Part shown: positions 57,771-64,000 of the stretch, one piece after another
How the letters are laid out: every line of letters starts with the position of its first letter
Position numbering within the stretch: position 1 is the stretch's first letter
Assembly: GCF_040892595.1 (NCBI RefSeq)
Contig: NZ_JBFRYB010000001.1
Location: 2,480,001-2,544,000, forward strand
Reading direction: 5' to 3'
From: Zhongshania sp. R06B22
GTDB lineage: Bacteria; Pseudomonadota; Gammaproteobacteria; Pseudomonadales; Spongiibacteraceae
DNA length: 64,000 bases
Notes under the pieces: generated by a model
Told to the model about the DNA's origin: nothing
What the model saw: the letters and a program-made list of their open reading frames with translations, nothing else
The model's database searches: none
Made by a program: the position numbers and the translations under genes

Positions 57771-58640
57771 ATGGAAGCACACCACCTCTATTACATTATC
57801 GGCGCGGTGATACTCTGTACAGCTCCCGTATTGCTGCTGGCTATTGCGCACGTAGAGACAGCATCATCTGGAAAACCAGCAGAATTTGAATTTAGCTCAA
57901 AAGATATGTGGCGCCAGTTACGGGAAGAGAACACCCACATAGCATCTTTGTCTCAACTATTAAGACGCGCTGGATTGCTGAACACCCAGCAGCAAGTTAA
58001 TGCAATATCCATAACACTCATTGCGATTATCTGCACAGCTACCTGTCTTGGTATATATACATATTTCAATGGCACCCCCGCAACAACCATACTACTCGTC
58101 ATTACAGCAGGTTTTGTGTTGTTGGTTTACTCGGCGTATTTCTTCCTAAAGAAAATCGCAGAGAGTCGCCAAGAGAAACTTAACCAAGAAACCCTGATAC
58201 TGGTGCAAACAACAAGGATGCTATGGCGCGTGGGCTTATCACTACCAAAAACACTGGCGATTATATGCGATCAACTCCGCAATTTAGCGCCGACTTGCTC
58301 GCAGGAATTGCAGCTCGCTGTAAATAAAATTGAATCCGGACAGAGCCAGGAAGAATCATTGTATGAGCTTATCGGATGCACAAATGCTGAGGGTTTCAAA
58401 GAATACCTAATTGTTGTTCGCCAGCAAGCAATCACCGGTGGCAGCATAGATAAAGCACTCGACGAGCTCTACAAACTGCTCCAAAACCGCAGAAAGCTAG
58501 ACCTACAAGAGCAAGTTAACAAGATGTCAGGAAAGATGTCCCTAGTCATGATGGTATTTCTATTCCCTGCCCTTTTAATCGTAGTAGCCGGGCCAGCCCT
58601 TATGTCAATTTCACTGGCACTAGGTAATCTCGGCAACTAA
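57771..58640 (+). CDS. tadC: Tad inner-membrane platform protein TadC
   Basis: 289 residues from the ATG at 57771 with AAGGAG upstream. A T2SSF domain (LVQTTRMLWRVGLSLPKTL; YLIVVRQQAITGGSIDKALDEL) and a final membrane segment (MMVFLFPALLIVVAGPALM). It follows tadB by 11 nt. Partner of TadB. Confidence 0.93.
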   Translation: MEAHHLYYIIGAVILCTAPVLLLAIAHVETASSGKPAEFEFSSKDMWRQLREENTHIASLSQLLRRAGLLNTQQQVNAISITLIAIICTATCLGIYTYFNGTPATTILLVITAGFVLLVYSAYFFLKKIAESRQEKLNQETLILVQTTRMLWRVGLSLPKTLAIICDQLRNLAPTCSQELQLAVNKIESGQSQEESLYELIGCTNAEGFKEYLIVVRQQAITGGSIDKALDELYKLLQNRRKLDLQEQVNKMSGKMSLVMMVFLFPALLIVVAGPALMSISLALGNLGN

Positions 58641-58654
58641 GGAAGGAGTTTTAC

Positions 58655-59356
58655 GTGAATAAATTATCTGCCTCAGTTTGTTTCATCGCGCTGATCATTA
58701 CTAGCGGCTGTGCCAATATGCCTGCGACTAAACAAGTTTCAGCTAGTAATTGCAATGTACCGATTAGCAAGGAAGAAAGTGTCACCCTCGATTTAATCGA
58801 ACAACAGATAACTGAAAAGCAGTACTACTCGGCACTAGCGTATCTTGAGAAGGCGCCAGATAGCTCACCGAGAGTATTAAGGCTGCGTGCCGAAGCTCAG
58901 CGCAATACCGGCATGCTAGATGAGGCATACACAAGTTACCGCAATTTAAGCCTAAGCTGCATGGCCGCCTTTGGCCACGCCGGTATGGCGAAGATCTTAG
59001 CGACCCGTGGTGATATTCCACAGGCGCACCAACAAATGCTTAAAGCGCGCCGCCTAGCACCCAGCAATGCCGACATTCGCAATGATTACGGCTTTATTTT
59101 ACTAGCGCATAAGAACTTTAAGGGAGCGCAACGTGAGTTTATGACCGCGCTCCAGTTACAACCAGGCCACCCGGTTGCCATTCGCAATATGGTTATGAGC
59201 CTGATTTTAGACGGTGACAGCCGAACGGCCCTTCGCATGGCGAAGAATAACGACATTCCGTCATCAGAATTCCGCAATTTACTTGCCCAAGCTAACGCTT
59301 TTAAAGAACCAGTACTCGCTGGAAGCAATAACTTCAAAAAAGGAGCTCCACTATGA
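58655..59356 (+). CDS. tadD: TadD-like TPR lipoprotein
   Basis: 233 residues. Lipoprotein signal (IITSGC), then TPR units (YYSALAYLEKAPDSSPRVLRLRAEAQRN; YGFILLAHKNFKGAQREFMTALQLQPGHPVAIRNM, quoted in part). TadD is thought to help secretin assembly. GGAAGGAG precedes the start. Confidence 0.9.
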   Translation: MNKLSASVCFIALIITSGCANMPATKQVSASNCNVPISKEESVTLDLIEQQITEKQYYSALAYLEKAPDSSPRVLRLRAEAQRNTGMLDEAYTSYRNLSLSCMAAFGHAGMAKILATRGDIPQAHQQMLKARRLAPSNADIRNDYGFILLAHKNFKGAQREFMTALQLQPGHPVAIRNMVMSLILDGDSRTALRMAKNNDIPSSEFRNLLAQANAFKEPVLAGSNNFKKGAPL

Positions 59357-59622
59357 AAATTTTACCAGCAATGCTTTTACTATCAGCTTCTGTGCTTTCA
59401 GCCACCGCCTTTGCTGAGCCAGAGGTTATTTACACGCCGAACACCACGCCGCAAACAGCGACCCACCGTTTACTTGACGTGCAACGATCAGGGCAAAATG
59501 CGAGCACCGAGGAACAATACCTGAGCGGCAAAGTGAACACACAAATTTACGAGCGTTACGTGAAAAGCTTCTCGAGACCCATACCAGAGCGCTTTAGTTC
59601 AGACACGTTCACGGAAGAGTAA
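59353..59622 (+). CDS. DUF3613 protein
   Basis: 89 residues. Signal peptide (cleavage near AFA-EPEV), then the RLLDVQRSGQNAS...YERYVKSFSRPIPERF pattern of DUF3613, a small family found beside tad genes. It overlaps tadD by 4 nt. Function not known; a periplasmic Tad accessory is likely from position. Confidence 0.85.
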   Translation: MKILPAMLLLSASVLSATAFAEPEVIYTPNTTPQTATHRLLDVQRSGQNASTEEQYLSGKVNTQIYERYVKSFSRPIPERFSSDTFTEE

Positions 59623-59627
59623 CTAGC

Positions 59628-61634
59628 ATGCAAGCACAGCGACTTACACGAGACAGGCTACCTCATTATCAGCGCGGAGTAACAACACTATTCGCGGTGT
59701 TAATGATGCTGAGTTTACTAACTTTTGTCGCTGTAGTTACCGACACCGGGCGCCTGTATTTAGAAAAGCGCTCCTTGCAAAAAAATGCTGATCTAGCCGC
59801 AATGGAGACCGCACTACTCTATTGTCGGGATCATTCACTAGATGTTGAGTCGTTAACGATAGCGGATATGAACGTGCTGTCTGCTAGTCGAAATGATTTC
59901 CGAGGCAATGATACTAACAGTGGCGTCGTTGTGACCAGAAATGGAAACGCTGTCACGGTTGTGCTGTCCTATGGTGTGCCCGCCTCACTATTTGAACAAT
60001 TACTTCCCAGCGACGACAACACAGTCAATCTGAGCGCAAGCGCAACCGCCAAGGCATGCGAGCCAACCGCCCTACTATCAATCCGTTCTAGTATCGCTAC
60101 CGTAGACGGCGGTTTACTAAACTCGGTTTTAGGCGGACTCCTCGGAACCACCTTAAATTTGACGGTTGGCGATTGGGAAAGCCTAATTGACACCAATATT
60201 AATCTTCTCAGTTACTTCGATGCACTAGCATCCGAAGTTGGCGTAACCGCTGGGGACTACGACAGTCTCCTCACTAGCAGTATTAGTCTAGCGGATCTAC
60301 TCGACGTTGGCGCCAATGTATTGAGTGCCGACGGGGCAAGTGCAGTGGCAGTTAGCGCCTTAGAATCAATATCTGCAGATATTCCGCTGGCGACACCAAA
60401 TATAAATCTCGCCGAGATTTTAGCGATACAAAATGATGCTTCCAAGACCTCACTGGATGTTAATCTACCGCTAATGCAGTTAGTTGAAAGTAGTATTCAG
60501 CTCGCCAATAGCAACAGTAGTATTGCTGCCGACGTTGACGTCGCCCTTGGTATTGCTGACGCGACGGTTCGCCTAAAAGTCACCGAGCCAGCCCAAACCG
60601 CTATTGGCAACCCAGACCTTGCGGCGGTCGACCCCTACGGCAACAATGCTATTTATGTGGATACCGCACAAGTAAAAGCCTTTGTTTCACTTGATTTGCC
60701 GATTGTGGGAGCCCTACTGAATAATCTCACCGCCTTACTGTCGGCACCCCTCGTCTCCGATGTAAGCAATGTTGTTAATAGCCTTCTTTCGCTCAATTTA
60801 ATCGGAGCGCTTGGCGATATCTTATGTCTTGTCACATGCGTTGATGAAAAGGATCAGGTTGATATTCAAATTCTGGCCTCGCCGCGAATTGATATTGCCA
60901 TTACTGCTGGTAGTGGCGAAGCTCGCCTTATCGATGCAGACTGCGATATGGATGGCACTAAAATCTTGAACGCCGACGTGTCGACCTCGGTAGCCTCGGT
61001 CGCGCTGGGACAGTTCGGCACAGATACCGAAGATGCTTCTAGCAATGTATTTTCTAGTGATCCATTAACAGTAGATCCAATACCCCTAATCGATATTGGT
61101 ACCATTCGCGTAAGAAAAACCTGTGTCATTATCTTCGGATGCAGTTACCAGTATCAGCGTGGGGCTGGCTGGACTTCAGACAAAGCGTTAGCTGATAGAC
61201 AAGCATTTGCGGGCGGCGGAATCGGCCTCAAGTTAGACACAACAATCCTTGGCGACGGGCCAGAGAGTTTAGCAACGTTTGAAAATAACCCAGATGACAC
61301 GTATTTACCCGATGTGAAAGCCGATATTGAAAATTCCTTTCAGGCGTTTTCTGCTGACGACCCGGTAGCAAGTATAGCTAGCACACTTACCGGCGTTGAA
61401 TTGCAGTTCTATGAGCCTAGCAACGGGAACTTACTAGGTGGCGTACTCAGTCTAGTTGGAGCTACCGCTAGCACCTTGGTTTCCGATATTAATGGCATTC
61501 TAGCCGCCGCGCTATCTCCTGTCTTAGACCCCTTGGTAAACGAGCTACTGGATACGCTTGGTGTCTCCTTAGCCAACGCCGAAGTAGGCGCCGCACTGAC
61601 CTGTGAGAACGACAAGGTGAGACTAACAAATTAA
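59628..61634 (+). CDS. TadG-like pseudopilin/adhesin-type protein
   Basis: 668 residues. N-terminal TadG domain (RGVTTLFAVLMMLSLLTFVAVVTDTGRLYLEKRSLQKNADLAAMETAL, quoted in part) with a prepilin-like membrane helix. The large remainder is Ser/Asp/Ala/Leu-rich with many predicted strands and few Cys. No von Willebrand A domain or MIDAS motif was seen. Last gene of the tad operon; may form the tip or a surface-exposed part. Confidence 0.85.
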   Translation: MQAQRLTRDRLPHYQRGVTTLFAVLMMLSLLTFVAVVTDTGRLYLEKRSLQKNADLAAMETALLYCRDHSLDVESLTIADMNVLSASRNDFRGNDTNSGVVVTRNGNAVTVVLSYGVPASLFEQLLPSDDNTVNLSASATAKACEPTALLSIRSSIATVDGGLLNSVLGGLLGTTLNLTVGDWESLIDTNINLLSYFDALASEVGVTAGDYDSLLTSSISLADLLDVGANVLSADGASAVAVSALESISADIPLATPNINLAEILAIQNDASKTSLDVNLPLMQLVESSIQLANSNSSIAADVDVALGIADATVRLKVTEPAQTAIGNPDLAAVDPYGNNAIYVDTAQVKAFVSLDLPIVGALLNNLTALLSAPLVSDVSNVVNSLLSLNLIGALGDILCLVTCVDEKDQVDIQILASPRIDIAITAGSGEARLIDADCDMDGTKILNADVSTSVASVALGQFGTDTEDASSNVFSSDPLTVDPIPLIDIGTIRVRKTCVIIFGCSYQYQRGAGWTSDKALADRQAFAGGGIGLKLDTTILGDGPESLATFENNPDDTYLPDVKADIENSFQAFSADDPVASIASTLTGVELQFYEPSNGNLLGGVLSLVGATASTLVSDINGILAAALSPVLDPLVNELLDTLGVSLANAEVGAALTCENDKVRLTN

Positions 61635-61706
61635 TTACCACTATAAAATTACTAACAACCGGGGCACTAGCCAAAACGGTGGCCCGTCACTACAAATTAT
61701 ACGGGG

Positions 61707-62771
61707 CTACTCTGGCATATTGCGGGTTAGATATTGGCTACATTTCCAAACTAGTACGGTCACCATTATCGCCAAATAGCCGTCAATGGCGTAATGCCAG
61801 GCAAGGTGTACTGATCCAATTAGTATCATAACAAAGAACACACTAGAAAATATTCGCGGCATCACTCTCTTAGTCCGCCAACTTATTATTAAGATAAGAG
61901 TCGCCACCGAAACATGCATACTTGGCATGGAGGATATTCCCGCCGCCGGGCTCAGCGTAGAATTTTGATAAAGTGTCCACAGCTGTTCCTGAGCCTGTAA
62001 AGCCAAAATAGGATATTCAACATTGCTACTGTGAAGATAATTCATCAATGCGTAAAACGGATTTATAAGATCAGGATATGCCTGCGCATAGAAAGCGGGA
62101 CCTACTGATGAGAACAAGACCGCAAGCGCACTGCCATTTATTATCCAGCACAAGATATAACTACTCATAAATCGTTTACGAAGCACATCATTATTAGAAG
62201 AAAACAAAAACCAAACTACAAATGTCATCATGACAATAAACCACAAGCCATAAACGATATCGACAATACGAGTAATGAGTGCCCAAGACACCAAGGGATG
62301 GATAAGCTCCCAAGGTGCAAACCCACCATGGATGATATTATCGACATCCGCTAACAAGGGGTCCCAGCTAAATGAGTTTATTTCAGGAATTACTGCTTTG
62401 AAGGACGTCATTGCCGATAGGAATATGCACAATACTAATAGGCTCAAGCATCCCCGTGTAGTAGAAGGTCGTTTGAGCCAATTCAAAAGGTCGTTGTATA
62501 AATATGACATCAATCTATTGGGTCGGATTCTAATCATGACGAAAACGATATAGGCGGCGTAAAACAACATTCCGTATGGAATAAACTGGAACAATGCAAG
62601 CTTGATATAGATAAGTATAGAAAACCGATCGCCAAGCTCATAGTAGTGCGTTATAAGCCAAGCACCTGAAATATAGAGTAAGACGCAGCTATAAAAAAAC
62701 CAATCGCTTTTAAGTGACATTCTCAAATTTTGGAGAATTTTATGCATTGCAATGACTGCCGTAATAATCAA
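61707..62771 (-). CDS. PAP2-superfamily membrane protein (inositolphosphotransferase-like)
   Basis: 354 residues, six or more membrane segments. The C-terminal half has the PAP2 phosphatase motifs of the Aur1/inositolphosphotransferase subgroup: [13 protein letters not shown] and [13 protein letters not shown]. The substrate is a lipid phosphate or phosphoinositol-type lipid, by family. It is convergent with tadG across a 72-bp gap. No partner genes are apparent. Confidence 0.8.
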   Translation of the reverse strand: MIITAVIAMHKILQNLRMSLKSDWFFYSCVLLYISGAWLITHYYELGDRFSILIYIKLALFQFIPYGMLFYAAYIVFVMIRIRPNRLMSYLYNDLLNWLKRPSTTRGCLSLLVLCIFLSAMTSFKAVIPEINSFSWDPLLADVDNIIHGGFAPWELIHPLVSWALITRIVDIVYGLWFIVMMTFVVWFLFSSNNDVLRKRFMSSYILCWIINGSALAVLFSSVGPAFYAQAYPDLINPFYALMNYLHSSNVEYPILALQAQEQLWTLYQNSTLSPAAGISSMPSMHVSVATLILIISWRTKRVMPRIFSSVFFVMILIGSVHLAWHYAIDGYLAIMVTVLVWKCSQYLTRNMPE

Positions 62772-63115
62772 TATATACGCCGCAAAACCTAATATTTTGC
62801 CTCAGCGATGGAACACTAATCTGCAACTTGATAATCAAGCCTAGAGACATCTAGTCTATCATTTTTTGGTGACACTGATCCCTTTGCCAAAGAACACTAC
62901 CGCCTGAATGCTCACACAGCCCGACGGTAATACGCAGACCGAACTCATTGACAAGGATTAAACAAATTTAGTACAGAAATTCTGCTAGTCTAAAGAGAAC
63001 ATCAATATTTATTTTAGCTTGAACAGAAAGACAAGAATAAGGCCGCTACCCGGCCGAACTTTTTAGACATTCATGATAACAATACAATATCAATGCCAGT
63101 TTACGAGAAGCAGCT
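62772..63115. other. Intergenic region before pilU with a terminator-like hairpin
   Basis: Gap of 344 bp between divergent genes. It holds a GGCCG-CTACC-CGGCC hairpin (63041-63055) followed within 5 nt by T5 on the plus strand (63060-63064). No plus-strand gene lies upstream of it in the gap, so a small RNA or a leader attenuator of pilU is possible. Otherwise I see nothing. Confidence 0.45.
63041..63065 (+). terminator. Terminator-like hairpin about 50 nt before pilU
   Basis: A 5-bp GC stem, GGCCG (63041-63045) and CGGCC (63051-63055), around CTACC, followed by GAAC and TTTTT. It lies in the pilU leader; role uncertain (see the intergenic entry). Confidence 0.5.
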
Positions 63116-64000
63116 ATGACCTTTGACGATTACCTAACAATCCTAGCCAAAAACGACGGTTCAGATCTATTTCTTAGTACTGGAGCGCCACCCTGTGCGA
63201 AATTTCATGGCAAGCTAAAGCCTCTCCGCAAAGAGCCCTTTCTTCCCGGTGAAATAAAGTCGATTGCCTACGCCATGATGGACAGTGAGCAGGTAGCAGA
63301 GTTTGAGCAAGAATTAGAAATGAATTTGGCCTACCATATTCCCCGCGTCGGCCGCTTTAGGGTAAACATATTCAAACAACGCAACGAAATCTCACTGGTT
63401 GCCCGAAATATCGTCACCGACATCCCCAATGTTGATGCGCTAGGTCTACCACCTATTCTAAAAGACGTCATTATGACTAAACGCGGTTTAGTCCTCTTTG
63501 TGGGTGCGACCGGCTCCGGAAAATCAACCTCACTCGCTGCCCTTATAGACCACCGCAACACCAATAGCAGCGGCCACATTATTACCATTGAAGATCCCAT
63601 TGAATTTCTACATAAGCATAAGCGCAGCATTATCAATCAACGTGAAATAGGCATGGATACCCGAAGTTTCCACCAAGCTCTTAAAAACACCTTGAGACAG
63701 GCCCCGGACGTAATCCTAATTGGCGAGATTCGCGATCGCGAAACGATGGAGCACGCCCTCGCCTTCGCTGAAACCGGGCATCTGTGTATCTCTACCCTCC
63801 ATGCGAATAATGCCAACCAAGCACTGGATCGAATTATTAACTTCTTTCCCGAGGAAAGGCGCAATCAGCTATTACTCGACTTATCACTTAACTTGAAATG
63901 CTTTGTTTCACAGCGTTTAGTACCCACTGAGGATGGCAAACGGGCGGCGGCAATAGAAATCCTGCTAGGCACACCCACGGTTGCACAGGCAATCCACAAA
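63116..64000 (+). CDS. pilU: Twitching motility retraction ATPase PilU, 5' part
   Basis: Open from the ATG at 63116 to the window edge (295 codons). It begins MTFDDYLTILAKNDGSDLFL. Walker A is LFVGATGSGKSTSLA, the Asp box is IITIEDPIEF, Walker B is VILIGEIRDRETM, and the His box ETGHLCISTLHANNANQALDRIINFFP follows. The pattern matches PilU more closely than PilT (NSSGHIITIEDPIEF, KNTLRQAPDVI). It works in type IVa pilus retraction, separate from the Tad system upstream. pilT, normally adjacent, is not in the window. Confidence 0.92.
   Translation, partial: MTFDDYLTILAKNDGSDLFLSTGAPPCAKFHGKLKPLRKEPFLPGEIKSIAYAMMDSEQVAEFEQELEMNLAYHIPRVGRFRVNIFKQRNEISLVARNIVTDIPNVDALGLPPILKDVIMTKRGLVLFVGATGSGKSTSLAALIDHRNTNSSGHIITIEDPIEFLHKHKRSIINQREIGMDTRSFHQALKNTLRQAPDVILIGEIRDRETMEHALAFAETGHLCISTLHANNANQALDRIINFFPEERRNQLLLDLSLNLKCFVSQRLVPTEDGKRAAAIEILLGTPTVAQAIHK

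Noticed and set aside
63116..64000. pilT rather than pilU
   Set aside because: The NSSGHIITIEDPIEF and KNTLRQAPDVI context matches PilU; the rest lies outside the window, so some uncertainty remains.

Overview
The window is chromosomal DNA of a free-living, probably marine gammaproteobacterium. The gene order dnaX-ebfC-recR-rnd-ycgL-ycgN, the 4.5S RNA beside dnaX, and the hrpA, mnmC, opp and pilU products fit the Cellvibrionales/Spongiibacteraceae-Pseudomonadales side of the class. That placement is inference from gene content. Almost all of it is ordinary core genome. I see no prophage, insertion sequence, CRISPR array or rRNA operon.

Layout. 1-7.5 kb: the 5' part of a MOSC protein with a glutaredoxin-like gene, the ammonium channel amtB, an IclR-type regulator, a SpoU RNA methyltransferase, a MoxR ATPase/VWA pair and cysK. 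7.5-14.7 kb (minus strand): an accessory-looking signalling locus, transcribed as two-FHA protein, caspase-like lipoprotein, autotransporter-barrel protein, alpha/beta-hydrolase lipoprotein and membrane Ser/Thr kinase; the 3' end of the kinase gene carries an exact 701-bp tandem duplication. 14.8-24.6 kb (minus): ycgN-ycgL-rnd-recR-ebfC-dnaX, 4.5S RNA, a DUF4136 lipoprotein, a DegQ-type protease, a PHA-region protein, tRNA-Ala(GGC) and gltX. The dnaX gene carries a complete-looking -1 frameshift site.

24.7-31.7 kb: dusA-talB-terB on plus; on minus an RssB/RssC-like phosphatase/STAS pair, mlaA, and an hvfA-hvfB-hvfC type RiPP operon (Cys-rich precursor, DUF692 MNIO enzyme, DUF2063 partner). 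32-38.3 kb (minus): hrpA, fadD and an unrecognised gene. 38.4-44.4 kb (minus): oppABCDF, in which OppC has a fibronectin-III-like insertion. 44.4-51.8 kb: mnmC, a glutamine cyclotransferase and an M16C protease on plus; a Spy-like periplasmic protein and recX on minus.

52-61.6 kb (plus): a Tad/Flp pilus locus (flp, cpaA, tadE-like, cpaB, cpaC, cpaF, tadB, tadC, tadD, DUF3613, tadG) without a tadZ/cpaE gene. It is followed by a PAP2-family membrane protein (minus) and the start of pilU (plus), cut by the window end.

The most promising leads for new biology are the kinase/FHA/caspase/autotransporter locus, the HvfA-type copper-RiPP operon, the OppC insertion and the receiver-degenerate RssB-like phosphatase. 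Many listed starts are shorter than the maximal reading frame; they were chosen from ribosome-binding sites, signal peptides and gene overlaps.
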